DNA of 64,000 bases from Nymphaea colorata (Eukaryota > Streptophyta > Magnoliopsida > Nymphaeales > Nymphaeaceae), in assembly GCF_008831285.2 (NCBI RefSeq), contig NC_045139.1, positions 126,501-190,500 on the forward strand, written 5' to 3'. Below, piece by piece: positions 23,834 to 35,880 of this stretch. The notes beneath the pieces are model-generated. The model worked only from the letters and a program-made list of their open reading frames with translations, was not told where the DNA came from and did not search any database. Each line of letters begins with the position of its first letter. Positions within the stretch are counted from its first letter, which is position 1. The position numbers were made by a program, and so were the translations under genes.

Positions 23834-25936
23834 GACCTATATATTCTGGTCCCTCGAGTTGATAACCATATCACGTCAACAATCGAGTTGCCTCCGACGG
23901 TCCGACCCAAGCCTGACCCTTGCTACTGTAGGAAGGATGCCAATAGTCCTCAAACCCCATTGCCTGTGAAACCTATGATAATAGTCATGGATAAGCATGG
24001 AACCAGAACATAGCTAGAGGCCAAACAAGGGCCGAACAATAGTGGATCATGGCAATCTTATGTTCGAGCTGTAGAGAGGGAGAGAGAGAGAGAGAGAGGG
24101 AGATCTCTTGCAAGTTACACTGAGATCTCATTGTTCAGGCGAATTACTTTGGTAGAAATTGTAGGTTGCTACAATTAAAATTGGTTTCAGGAGTGTGCTG
24201 CCAACGTTAGATAATTCAGGATCGCGTGAGAATATCTGCGCAATATTTTTCCAGAATGTTTTTTTTTTTTTCTTCTGCTTTAATGGCCGTAATGTTTCTT
24301 CTTTGATGAGCTAAAATTAGGGAACAACGTGCGTGTCAGTTTTCTTTTTTGTGCGACAGTTGTGGGTGCGGGTTGGTGGTTATTGTGCTCGTCTTCTCTT
24401 GCTAAGCACCATGTCAAATAAGTGTGCGAGTTCACTTTTCTTGTGGGTACGTAGAGCTAATCTGATATGTGTGAGTTCATTTTTCTTGTGTATATATAGA
24501 GCTTGTTCTCTTTCGAAGTGAAAGTATTTTAGCAGTTTTACCTTCTGCTGCTCTCTGCTCTCTGTCCTGTTTTTTTCGGTTTGCTGCTCCGCCAGTGCGG
24601 GCAATACACTCTGAGTTCAACACAAATCCCATAAGAATAAACCGAGCGATACAGAAAATCACGACTGCATGAACGTCAAGGATTTAAAGTTTTTCATTAA
24701 TCTCTATACTTCGTTTGCATGACTGAACAATCATATTAAGAAGTAAAAGTTGGCTTCTCTTTTCGTAACGAGATAAATGCATCAGGAACCGAATACGTGC
24801 AGTGCACTAGTGAAGGGATTAATCGAGGAAAAAAAAGAAGAAGATTGTTAATATTTTCCTGTTTTGGGGAATTTTTCAGTTCCTAGTCACTCTTGGCCGT
24901 GAGGGCATTGATCTTGAATGTGAACTTCAGCATTCTTCAGCTATATTTTTAATTACCACCCACTTGCATGCCTCTTCAAGCTTCAGAGTGTCGATCGAGA
25001 AGAAGAAACAAGCAACACAAAAAAAAAGGTCGACCAACGGTTGTGCTGCAGTATTTAATTATCTCCCCTGTTTTAGGCCACATTGTTCAGCACAGTAGTT
25101 GACTTTTGATTGTTCTCATTTGTCACTCTTTCACAATTCCATGATATAGGTCGTGCGTATGTAATAAGATATGCTTTGGTTTTTCTGACAGTTTCTTTAC
25201 TTTGCCTTCGCTTACGTTGCAAAATTGGCTGGCCAGCGATTCATGCAAATCACTACCTTTGCATCAGTCCTCTTCCGTGCCTTTGGGGTTGAAAATTCCA
25301 CGAAGTCTTTGCGCCTCTCGGGTGATCTGCATTTCGTTATCGTCCCTCCCTTTGGAAACTGACCTCAAAGATTCCCTTGGAAAATTTTTCCTTTCATGTG
25401 CGCAAAATGTTACTATCAGTATCAGAATCAATCATGTGAACACAGGTATGCATAACAGCGAAATGAGGTCAGAAATTCGAATCTCCATATTCGTATCAAT
25501 GTAGTTCTCACACAATTTTCCAACTGGATTTCCCCAGCACCTCTCTGGCTCTCTCTATTTAGGATGGTTTGGGTAAAGCATATGCCTGGGGATCATGCAC
25601 ATATTCGACATTAGAGGTCAGATCTCTCTTCTAACAATGGCACCAAAATTGCGGTTCTCGCTTCTCGCCATGCCCAAAAAATCCGAAAATATCTCGACAA
25701 TCTGAGAGACTAAAATACCTCTACATCTGGTGCACAGGTGCAGCCAAAAGGTAGAAGTAGGTGTCGGCTGTTGGGTTAAGGGAGGACTTGGCTCCTTGGC
25801 TGCGTGGAGAGGCGCCCAAAGGCCAGGTGAGGGCCTAGCGGTAGACCAGCGGTGGTAGTGCTGAAACCGGACCCACCGGCTGCGGCCCTAGGAGCAGAAG
25901 GGGAGAAGTGATCTCAATCATCCGAGGCTGACGGCT
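23834..25936. other. intergenic DNA, no gene seen
   Basis: It contains a GA microsatellite near 24076-24100 and poly-T near 24260. ORFs of 60-100 codons occur (for example 25202-25504) but show no recognisable product. The last part is promoter and leader of the epimerase gene. Confidence 0.4.
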
Positions 25937-28900
25937 ATGGCTGCACCCATTGCTTGTTCCTTCAATTTCTCCTCCATCTCTTCCCCCTCTCAGCGACTTC
26001 GTTCTCCCCTCTTGCTTGGATCGCCAACTCTCCTCACCAACACCAGACGCAACCGTCGGTCAGCATCACCCCCTCTCTCCCTATCTCAAAATATTCTTTC
26101 AATTTGAATCAGCTGTGACGATATCCCCGCTTCTTCCTCGCTAATATTAGTCTTTTTGTTCTAATTGTTGCTTGGGATGGATGGAGTTTCGTTTTATCTG
26201 TCACCGTCTTCTTGTAGGTTCGCCGGAGTTGCAATGGCAAGCTTCAACCAAGCGACCACATGCCAAGGAGTCCAAATCGTGGAAGGGCTCGGGAGATTGC
26301 CCAAGCTCTTGGCAAAATCTTCTGACGGTGCGCTCTTCTCGCGCTTACTTTTATGGTCGACTTTATCTTCTCTATCTTACCTTTATTTTTCTGAAATTAG
26401 GAAGAACTTGGTCCTGGCTGTTTCCATCGATGTCGTTGCAGCTAAACTGCATCTACTATTTACAGGTTCTGAGGTTGAAATCTACTTATTTGGTGGATGT
26501 ATTACCTCCTGGAAGTTGGAAGATGGGAAGGATATACTATTCGTCCGACCAGACTCTGCATTCAATGGTCAAAAGCCCATCAGGTGTGAACTTAAAAAAA
26601 AAAAAAAATCTTTCTGCAGTATTGAAGTTCCTCGAAGCTTTGTCCTTTTTTGCCAACAATGTCCGCTCATTGCTAATGGGAAACGAACCTTTTCTCGTCG
26701 CATTCACCGTCGGAGAAATAATTTCAGTAGTTGCAAAAAACCGACCGGAAAATGAAAAAGATCTTAGACACAGGACATAGCTGCTTAAGTTATACGCCGT
26801 CACCCAACATATGAAGACAATACTGTGCCACGCTTTTAGTCCATTGACATCGAACTCATACTTATGGAATCGTTTGAGTTAGATACACATTATGTTTTGA
26901 AGCTCTGCCGACAGCTCACGAAAGGGCCACAAGCTCTGACAATATTAAATTATTAACTGTTTTTTATGGTCTGAGATATATCTGACGCCGAAATCCTACT
27001 GATGTAAATTGTATGATGGCAAGGGAAATTTCATTACAGTAAATCGTTGCTCCAAATAGCTTTATGTCTTTCTTTCCCTTTTTTATTGTTTCGTTTCTTG
27101 CTTGGTGTTGACAAAGTTAAAGAGTGACGATTCTTTGCTTGAAATAGTGGTGGCATCCCTCATTGCTTTCCTCAGTTTGGACCTGGTCAAATGCAACAGG
27201 TATGATCGTGGCTTCATCTTTCTTCTTCTGCATCAGAAATTGAAATTTTGCCGGTTGTTAGCGGGCCTGAGGTGGTTTTCTTTAAAATTGAGTAAAGTGT
27301 TTCTTTATGTGTACTTTGTAAAATCTGGACTGTAAAATTTCGAACAATATTATCTAGTTAACCCTTTGCAAAGCGCTATCCTATAATACTTTGATATGAA
27401 ACCATTGTTTTTTTTTTTTTGACAGCCAGGAAGCACTTTTTTCACTAGCTTGTCAAACTCTGTTTGCGATGCAATTCATATAGGTCTCCAAAAGGATGTA
27501 TTCAAAGAAAATATTTGGGGTTTACTTCACTCAGTAAATAGCTTGTTCACATACGGATTTGTCTACTATAGATACTCCTGAACCAACCCAACATGTTTCC
27601 TAGTTCAAGACATCTGAAAAATCTTATCATGGGCAAATTTGTTTGACTTATGCATCTTCCCTGACCATGTTTAATTCATCTTTTGTTTGTGCTATGTTTT
27701 GCATAGAACTATAGAGTTTGTTAAGTATGCTTCTATGTTTTCTTTGCTCTCCTTTAAGCATAGAAGTCAAACAGCAAGTTGGCTGATATCAATAAGTTAT
27801 TATTATGTCATCAACATTTCGAATGCACTTTTCATCCATGAAATACTTTTCTGAAGGAATAATTACTCCTGATCGTACGCAGCAGCAGAAACTTGGTTCC
27901 TAATTTCTGAACTTAAGGTCATGTTTGTCACAGATTTTGTTGATAATTATAACAAATTTTCTTTGCTGAAGATCCAGCAGACACATTGTTTTGCTTTTAA
28001 AGTTTCCACAATGGAGATTAGAATACATCAGTAGAAATATTATCACTTTTTTTATAATAGATTAGAGGAATGTCCTTGGTTATGTTCTTAAATATGTAGG
28101 AAACATCACAGTTTCATGGATACAGTTGAAGACTTGGATAAACTGGATGTTTAGGCATGTGTACTGAGTAAATATATGACTGTTCAATATACAAATATGA
28201 TAAAAGGCCACCATGTGTCAGTTGCATGTGGCTATACTTTGAGATGGTCTATCTTATGCCAGCCACCGTGATAACTTGTCTGGAATTCAGGTTTTGTCTA
28301 TCATTTTAGAATTCAATCATTTTGACCGTAGGTCTGATCGGAGATTTTATCTCCACATAGTTTTCCTTTTTGAATCTTTGGTTGATCAGTGTAACTGCAT
28401 AAAAATGGATTATGAATGTGATAGACTACCACATGCACAATTTCATGTCTGTAGTGAAGGTCTAAGAAATGTATGTTCAGGCAGGTGAACAACATGGATG
28501 CACATTGAACATGTTATCCTAGGGATAATCAATTCCTATTGAAATTATTTTTCTATTAATAAATGCTCTCATCATTTGGATACACTTCTATGAAGAAATC
28601 AGCCATGAATTTGGCAACTCATGTTGAAGTTTTTACTGGCCATTTGGTGGTTATCCATTAAATGCAGCATGGATTTGCACGGAATATGACATGGTCCCTT
28701 ACCAACTCTGAGAATACTGAAGGAAATCCTCTCATAACTTTAGAGATCAAAGACAACCCTTATAGCCATTCTATGTGGAATTACAGCTTTGCAGCTCAAT
28801 ACAAGGTAATGGTCTTTCATGTCAGCTTTTGTGCAAGAATATTATTTGATATTACCATTTTTATGACAATTATTGTTTGATATTTTTCCAATCTTCTGAT

Positions 28901-30120
28901 TTAAAGAGTTCATCTGCATAAAAAAAATTCCAAGCGACATACGGAGAAAAATGCATAGAATAGGTTTTCTGGTTGGTGGGCTCAAGGAAAGCCTGGCTCT
29001 CAAATAATTTTATGTCAATATATGAGCAACTCATAGTTGAAGTTAATCCATGTCGAATTAAAACATGACAGGAACTGTTTTCCTTCTGACAGCCAAATTG
29101 TAGATGCAACAATTCGAATTAATGTTCTAACTGAATATATGTTCTTGCTGTATAATTTCCTTTTCTTTGTTGCTACTTGCTAAAAAGTTGACTTCCTTTT
29201 TTACCTGCACTGAATGTCGATTATTTTGCAGATCTTCCTAAAACCTCGAAGTCTTTCAACAGAACTGGTTATAACAAATACTGACAAGAAGGCTTTCTCA
29301 TTCAATGGTGCACTTCATACATACTTCCGTGTATGAAAATTATTTTCCACTAGCTGAATTCTGTCATATGTATTTGCTATAATACTTCTGCAGATAATTG
29401 AAATGATTTTGTGCAGGCTGCTTCTACAAAGGTATCAGTGAAGGGTCTGAAAGGCTGTAAAACTCTTAACAAGGATCCAGATCCTGTAAATCCGTCAGAG
29501 GGCTTTGAGGAGAGGTTGGCTCGGATGTTAAAGCTTCATAAATATAGTTTAGATAAAGTATTGGTACTGATTATAGTTTGAATGTCTAACTCATGTAAAT
29601 TAAACACATTAAAAAGTTCCTGAGATAAATATTTTTTGCTAATTTTCTACTTACAGAGAAGTGGTTAATTTCCCTGGCTTTGTTGATTGCATCTACCTTG
29701 ATGCACCTAATGAGCTACTCTTGGAAAACGGCCTAGGTGACACGATTTCCATTAAAAACACAGGGTACGCAAGAACCTTCCAACTTTCCTCCACCAGAAT
29801 CTTTTTCATGTCATGGACTGATGGGGTTTTAGTTGTTTTGCCTTGATTACTAGCAGTTGGTCAGATGCTGTGTTGTGGAATCCGTATTTGCAGATGGAGG
29901 CTTTCTATAAAGATTTTGTTTGCGTTGAGAATGCAAAGGTGTGGAAATGACTTTGACAGTAACCCTCAATTGCGTTATCTGTTTTAAATAGGCATCAATA
30001 GCATGACTTGTACTAGATAGGCTTCTACATTTCCATCTGCTCTTTTCACAGATCGGAACAGTTCAACTGGAGCCTGGCCAATCATGGACTGCAGAACAGC
30101 ACATTAACATTATCAGCTGA
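25937..30120 (+). CDS. glucose-6-phosphate 1-epimerase-like protein (aldose-1-epimerase superfamily), plastid-targeted
   Basis: Ten exons: 25937-26058, 26218-26327, 26466-26583, 27148-27199, 28668-28805, 29232-29330, 29417-29514, 29657-29764, 29857-29938 and 30052-30120, giving 331 aa. The family interconverts alpha and beta anomers of glucose-6-phosphate. Signatures in order: IYLFGGCITSWK, ILFVRPDSAFNGQKPISGG, IPHCFPQFGPG (exon 4 is only 52 bases), HGFARNMTWS, FSFNGALHTYF, VKGLKGCKTLNKDPDP, FPGFVDCIYLDAPNE, WSDAVLWNP and FVCVENAK, whose Glu is the likely catalytic base. It closely resembles the Arabidopsis At5g66530 type. Exon 1 encodes a Ser/Arg-rich, acid-free N-terminus (MAAPIACSFNFSSISS ...) like a chloroplast transit peptide. 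A second in-frame ATG at 26234 could give a form without it. The largest intron is 27200-28667. Confidence 0.92.
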
Positions 30121-31295
30121 AATTTCATGTCTCCAATTTACACTCAGGAGCGCATCCCTTGGTTGGTTTCCTTGAAAGAATGTGAGCTCGATAGAATTGA
30201 ATAAAGTTGGCCAAGAAACATGCTTCCGTGGATGTACACCAGTTAAAAGTTTTATGAAACAAGCGTTCCTGTAAATTCTTTTTCGGTTGCTTGGAGTATT
30301 GTTTCAGGTTCAAGCAAAAGTTCACATAGACAGGTCCATCTCCCTTCTGAACCTTGCCAATTGCATGTGTACACGTGCATTTTAGTCTGTTAAACATAAG
30401 GACAGCGTGTCCTTCCTTGGTTTATGGGAATTTGCATCCTTGCACTGTCATCTGCCAATAAAGTCCTCTATAATGTTCTCTGGCGAAATCCTTTCTGTGC
30501 ATCCATCTCTCGAGGTTATTAGAATGGATAAATAGGCCCGAGCATTCTCCAAATCACAAATTTGCAAATTGTCTCAAGTTGGGGAACAAAATCCGAATAT
30601 CCAACAATTCCCTCCCAAGTTCGTCAACACGGTGGAGATGAATCTTACACCAACTTAATTCCCACAGGACGTACGCCCACAGAAAGCAGGACAAAAGTAG
30701 TCGTCATGCAAGCGAGTGACGCGCCATTCTTGAGGTACATCGGAAAACCTGCCGAGCGTGGAAAGTTCTCCAGGTGTCGGATTGCGCCTGAATCCTGCTG
30801 GCCCGACTAACTGCCAGTTAAGAGTTATCTGTTTCAGCACTCTATACGTACAAGTGAAGTGGTTCGAGTACGAAGATAAACGTCGTCTTTGTATCAGTAA
30901 TCCAGCCCGTTCAATCTTAAAAAAATTGCAGGGGTTGTTGTTTCACGCCAACTGGGAATTTGGAGAACACCAACATTAGGAGAAGGGCTGTCAATCGGTG
31001 CGTTTCAATGGGACTTTTTAGCAATTCTAAATCCAGCAAGGACGAATCGTCACTCGTCAGGTTAGGCCTAACACGAATTTTAGAAGAACATAGGGTACGG
31101 TGACTGTGCAACCGTCCTGTCGCTTCCGGCAATATTTACGCAACTTACATCATCCGGGGGCAGAGAAACGGACGGAGCTGTTTCGGCGTTTGGAGAAGTG
31201 GAAGCCATTTCGTGTAGTTGTCAACAACCCAATTTCACCTCCCCAACATCGATTATATGGAATGAGAGGAAGAAGGAAGACGAAGAAGATCGTCA
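30121..31295. other. intergenic DNA between epimerase and PPR genes
   Basis: 3' flank of the epimerase and promoter/leader of the PPR gene. The ORFs here lack recognisable products. Confidence 0.45.
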
Positions 31296-33377
31296 ATGAA
31301 TCCAATCAGATTACAAGGAAGCCGTCTTCGTGTGCTCAAGAGGGCAGCTTCCACTCTAGGGAAGGTCCACACTGCCGGAGCTCCGTTTCAAGCTCGAGAC
31401 CGAACTCCCATCTTTTTCAGGCACGATGGCCTCGTCAACCGGTTGTGTAATGAGAACAGATTCAAGGAAGCCATCGAAGTCCTGTGCAGAGAGCGCCGTC
31501 TGAGGGAGGCCGTGTCCATTCTTGACAGACTCGATGCTTCAGGCGTCCGCCCAACTGCTGCAATCTACTCCACGCTTCTCCAAGCATCCCTCAACCAGAG
31601 GGCTCTCAAAGAAGGCAGAGCCGTGCATGAACATATGGTCAGTTCTGGGTTTCAAGCTGGCCTCTTCCTTTGTAACCGAATGATTGACTTGTACTCGAAA
31701 TGCGAGAGTTTGGACGAAGCGCGTCAAGTGTTCGAAAGAATGCCTGAAAGAGATGCTTGTTCATGGAACACCATGATCTCTGGGTATGTAAAAGCGGGAC
31801 GGCTCAATGATGCACGCCGGCTTTTCGATGAAATGCCCGAGAAGGATCATTTCTCCTGGAGCACAATGATGTCTGGCTATGTCCGGCACGAGCAGCCCCT
31901 TGAAGCTCTGACCATGTATGGTAGGATACAAGATGAGGAAGCCAAATCCAGTAAGTTTGTTGTTTCCAGTGCCCTCACCGCCTGTGCCATGCTTCAGTCA
32001 CTGAAGCATGGGAAAGAGATACATGGCCATATAGTGAGAAGTGGTCTGGACTCCGATGCTGTAGTCTGGAGCGCCCTGTCCGACATGTATGCCAAATGTG
32101 GTAGCATCAATGAAGCACGCTATCTCTTTGATAGAACGTCAGAGAGAGATGTAGTTTCATGGACAACGATGATTGGTAGGTATGCCCAAGGTGGTCGAGG
32201 AGAAGAGGCTTTAAAGCTGTTTCGTGCAATGTTAGGATGTGGAGTTGCGCCTAATGACTTCACATTTGCAAGCGTGCTAAGTGCTTGTGCAGGCCAGGTA
32301 GCAGAAGAACTAGGGAGGCAGGTTCACGGACATATGACCAGAATTGGCTTTGATCCATGCACATTTGCAGTAAGTGCACTAGTGGATATGTATGCAAAAT
32401 GTGGGAACATCGAAAGAGCAAGGGCATTGTTTTCAAGAATAGAAGATCCAGACTTGATCTCGTGGACTGCTACGATCTGCGGCTGTGCTCAAAATGGTCT
32501 TGCTGAAGAGGCTCTCCACTACTTCGAACGTTTAATGGCTTCCGGAACAAAGCCAGACCATGTCGTTTTCGTTGGCGCACTTTCTGCTTGCACTCACGCC
32601 GGTCTGGTTGATGAAGGACTTGAATTGTTCCATTCCATGACTAAAACTCATGGCATAGGGAAAACTGCTGATCACTATGCATGCATAGTAGATCTCCTGG
32701 GCCGAGTTGGTCGTTTCAAAGAAGCTGAAGAAATCATCAATAGCATGACTATCAAGCCCGATAAGTTCTTGTGGTCATCTTTGCTTGGTGCATGTCGAAT
32801 TCATGGAAATCTTGAGTTAGGCAAACGTGCAGCTGAAGCTCTGTTTGAGATAGAGCCCGAGAATGCAGCGACTTATGTCACGCTAGCTAATATTTATGCA
32901 GCCGCTGGCATGTGGAACGAAGTCCTTGAAATTAGAAAAATGATGGATAGTAGAGGGGCCGTTAAGAAACCGGGTTCTAGTTGGATTGAAGTAAAACGTC
33001 GCGTTCATGTGTTTCTGGTAGGCGACCGATCGCATCCCAGAACCGAAGAAATTTATCGTGAACTAGACGAACTGTCAACTAGGATGAAGGAAGAAGGATA
33101 TGTTCCAGATACGAATTTTGTATTGCATGATGTTGAGGAAGAGCAGAAAGAGCAGAACTTGTCCTACCACAGTGAAAAGCTTGCTGTTGCCTTTGGGATA
33201 ATTGCGACACCTCCAGGAGCGTCGATCAAGGTTATCAAGAACCTTCGTATCTGTGGCGACTGCCATACTGCCATTAAGTTCATTTCGAAGATTACAGAGA
33301 GGCAGATCGTGGTAAGGGACTCTTCCCGATTCCATCAGTTTAAAAATGGGCAATGCTCTTGTCGAGATTTCTGGTGA
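31296..33377 (+). CDS. DYW-class pentatricopeptide repeat protein (organelle RNA editing factor family)
   Basis: One uninterrupted exon encodes 693 aa. Members of this PLS-DYW family bind organelle transcripts and direct C-to-U editing. The N-terminus (MNPIRLQGSRLRVLKR ...) is Arg-rich with no acidic residue for over 30 aa, as in mitochondrial presequences. PPR motifs follow from about residue 60 (repeated signatures such as NRMIDLYSKC, SWNTMISGYV, DMYAKCG, SACTHAGL). Then come the E/PG-box (KKPGSSWIEV) and a DYW deaminase with the HSE zinc/catalytic motif and CGDCH, then CSCRDFW. The last three residues are DFW rather than DYW. It resembles the product of Arabidopsis At4g37170 over its whole length. 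The ATG chosen is the first in frame. Confidence 0.95.
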   Translation: MNPIRLQGSRLRVLKRAASTLGKVHTAGAPFQARDRTPIFFRHDGLVNRLCNENRFKEAIEVLCRERRLREAVSILDRLDASGVRPTAAIYSTLLQASLNQRALKEGRAVHEHMVSSGFQAGLFLCNRMIDLYSKCESLDEARQVFERMPERDACSWNTMISGYVKAGRLNDARRLFDEMPEKDHFSWSTMMSGYVRHEQPLEALTMYGRIQDEEAKSSKFVVSSALTACAMLQSLKHGKEIHGHIVRSGLDSDAVVWSALSDMYAKCGSINEARYLFDRTSERDVVSWTTMIGRYAQGGRGEEALKLFRAMLGCGVAPNDFTFASVLSACAGQVAEELGRQVHGHMTRIGFDPCTFAVSALVDMYAKCGNIERARALFSRIEDPDLISWTATICGCAQNGLAEEALHYFERLMASGTKPDHVVFVGALSACTHAGLVDEGLELFHSMTKTHGIGKTADHYACIVDLLGRVGRFKEAEEIINSMTIKPDKFLWSSLLGACRIHGNLELGKRAAEALFEIEPENAATYVTLANIYAAAGMWNEVLEIRKMMDSRGAVKKPGSSWIEVKRRVHVFLVGDRSHPRTEEIYRELDELSTRMKEEGYVPDTNFVLHDVEEEQKEQNLSYHSEKLAVAFGIIATPPGASIKVIKNLRICGDCHTAIKFISKITERQIVVRDSSRFHQFKNGQCSCRDFW

Positions 33378-34446
33378 TATGGATGCCCATTTTCCCTTGA
33401 CAGTGGGGATGTGAGTTAAACTAGTGATGGCCTTACCAGATAGAGGAGATGGCGGAAATCGAAGTTACTAGATTCGTGAGGTTTTCACGAACACCATGAT
33501 TCATGAATTAGCAGAAGGCCGAGGCCCTTCTCTTGTTGAGAATGGGGATTATGGATTGAGGTCTTCTCCTTCGCACCTTTGACTCATCCGGATCCAAATT
33601 TCCATGAAGAGGGGCTAAGAATGTTAATCCTACAGAAAAATGACTTTGGATTCGATTTTTTCTTTTCCATTTTCTTTGCGGGGATTGATGACGGAAGAAA
33701 AATCTGCTGGTGATCAACTATCGAACCCCACATGTTTCCCACCAATCTCGTCCAATAAAGAATAATATTGTGCTAACTTAGAAAGTCTCTGAATGTAATC
33801 ATGAAGATGGTTGGTGCTGCAACATCATGATCTATCGCTATCCCTTTTATACATTGAATTTTAATGGATATCTTTTCATTTTGTTAATGACTATTCTTTC
33901 ATTTTGTTGTGAAAAATGAAAATACTGCTCTTCTCTCCTATCTTTTGAAGTCCAAAAGTACTTGCATGCCCCTCCGTAGCGTTAAGACGATGATCCCTCT
34001 CCTAATCTCTCACGTTTTTGAGACGCTGCCATCCACGACGCGGTCATTCTTTTGAGGCGCTACATGCAAACTCTCTCTCCCTCTCTCTCTGTAATGAAAT
34101 TTCTATTTTTTTGGTCTCTCTCTGGCTCTGTTAATTGGCTTGGGCTTATGCAAGATTAACAGAATGGCAACATGATATTGGGGTCAACTTTAGCTTTGTG
34201 TTTTTTCATGAAGTGAAGGATGCATTCTGTAAATTGATTGATTACCTGGACCTCGCCACCTTGCATGGAAGAGGCAACGCATCCCACTCCATTTTCTCGA
34301 CACATCGCATGGCAAACAAAAAAGAGGTGCCATGAATGCAGATATCACCATATCCAAAAGCAAGCTGTGCTGCTGCCCTTCCTTCTACTCGCTTTTGGAT
34401 AAGCGCAGCTACCAAAATCCTCCTCCCACAATGGTTGCTTGCCCAA
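33378..34446. other. intergenic DNA between PPR gene and small plant-specific gene
   Basis: No gene recognised. A CT microsatellite lies near 34071-34091. A 66-codon ORF at 34135-34335 is unsupported. Confidence 0.45.
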
Positions 34447-34453
34447 TATAAAT
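34447..34453 (+). promoter_or_regulatory. TATA box of the small plant-specific gene
   Basis: TATAAAT lies 88 bases before the ATG at 34535. Confidence 0.5.
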
Positions 34454-34534
34454 TTCACGTTCCGAACGTTTTCATCTCAGATTACACAGCTTGCTTCTAT
34501 TTCAGTTGCTGAGGGAACTCAAGATCGCAAGCGT

Positions 34535-35419
34535 ATGGGGTCTCTAATGGCTGGTTGGGATTCGTCTGCTCATCATGATCCTAAAGCAGGTAAACACATA
34601 GAGTGAACCTTCTGATGCAAGAATTTTCACAGGAAAATTGTCTAATTTCATGGTGTCCCTTCGTACTGTCTAAATTTCATGGTCCTATTGCGTCTTCACG
34701 CAGCTTCTTACAAGAGGAACAGATCCTTCACCAAAGGAGAGATAGAAGCTTACTGGAAATCAAAGAAAAAAACAGAGGAAGATCACTTAAGAGCCATTTC
34801 CCGTTCACAGTCGGAGACTCTGGTAAACAATCTTACCATCAGTTCGCTGAGAATTAGGACCGACAGGCCTACAAATGAGATAAATAATTTCACGTTTGTA
34901 ATATTTTTGTGAGTCGACATGACCGGGAACTTTTCTGTGGCAGGAAGCTACATCGAAGAAGGGAGCCGCGGCCACCTTTCAAAGATCCAGTACTTTTCCT
35001 ATAACAAAGAGAATGCAGGACTTACTCAAGTCTGAACCCCTCCCTGGAATGGAGGACCTAACGAAGCAGAGCGGTTGGTAAGTAGTTAACCATCCACCAA
35101 CTGGAAGTTTGTATGTAACGAAGAACAGATTCTTTTCATGCCAGCAGAGTTCCAGGCACCAAGTAGGCAGATCAAGCTGCAGCAGCATCCCATCTCCAGG
35201 AACCGACTGCTAGCTGATCTCTTATCATTTTGGTTCTGATTTTCTTTTTGGTTTTTTTCCCTGTTGTACAGGTGGACAAGAAGCTGCTGGGCATTCCTGA
35301 ACGAGCCTCCAGTGATCCCCTTCGATGAGTCCACCTCCTACGTATGTCGTCAAGGCATCAACTCGCGTGTGACTCCCCACACAATCGAGAACCCCAAGCC
35401 AGACGCCCAGGCTTGCTAG
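34535..35419 (+). CDS. small conserved plant-specific protein of unknown function
   Basis: Exons 34535-34589, 34704-34822, 34944-35077 and 35272-35419 encode 151 aa. The pattern starts MGSLMAGWDS, followed by KRNRSFTKGEIEAYWKSKKK and EEDHLRAIS, then a basic/serine middle part (FQRSSTFP), then SGWWTRSCWAFLNEPPV near the C-terminus. I recall this layout in a family of short uncharacterised land-plant proteins, but I know no biochemical role. The middle is probably helical and charged. There is no signal peptide or membrane segment. All four exons join in frame at GT-AG sites. Confidence 0.8.
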
Positions 35420-35880
35420 AGAATCTTCTTCTTTCTTTTACTTGTAGATATGTTCATAGGCTTTCTGCGTGTACGAACGTGTGCTCCATGTCTGTATGGC
35501 AGGGAAGATTGTGTGCCTAAAAACCGGTTTGCAGCATGTATAATTCTAACAGCAGGCAGTTGATGGATTATGTATAACAAGTTCCTTCCTAGTTTCTTTT
35601 ATTTGTCCACAGTGAGCCGCGTTTTACTCAAAATGCAATTTCCCGTAGGTAACACACATCCACACACACACACAGATCTGATCTGAATTGTAGGAATAAT
35701 GGGGTACCTTGCAAGAATCGGTTGGAAACATTGAGGTTCTCCATAAAGAATCCGGCCAAGAAGACGAAAGAACTGAAAAATATGGGGTTGGCAATTCGAC
35801 ATGCAAGAAACTAGCTAGATAAAACGGAAGGAACATCAAAAATCCAATGGAGGGTTGTGAACCGCAGCGCAGCATGAATA
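35420..35880. other. convergent 3' flanks
   Basis: This space separates the stop codons of two convergent genes (small protein +, TMEM53-like -). A (CA)n run lies near 35657-35672. No other gene is seen. Confidence 0.5.

Noticed and set aside
26165-26780. Two overlapping frames of about 200 codons across the epimerase start
   Set aside because: They read through introns 2 and 3 of the epimerase gene. Only the parts matching exons 2 and 3 make family sense.
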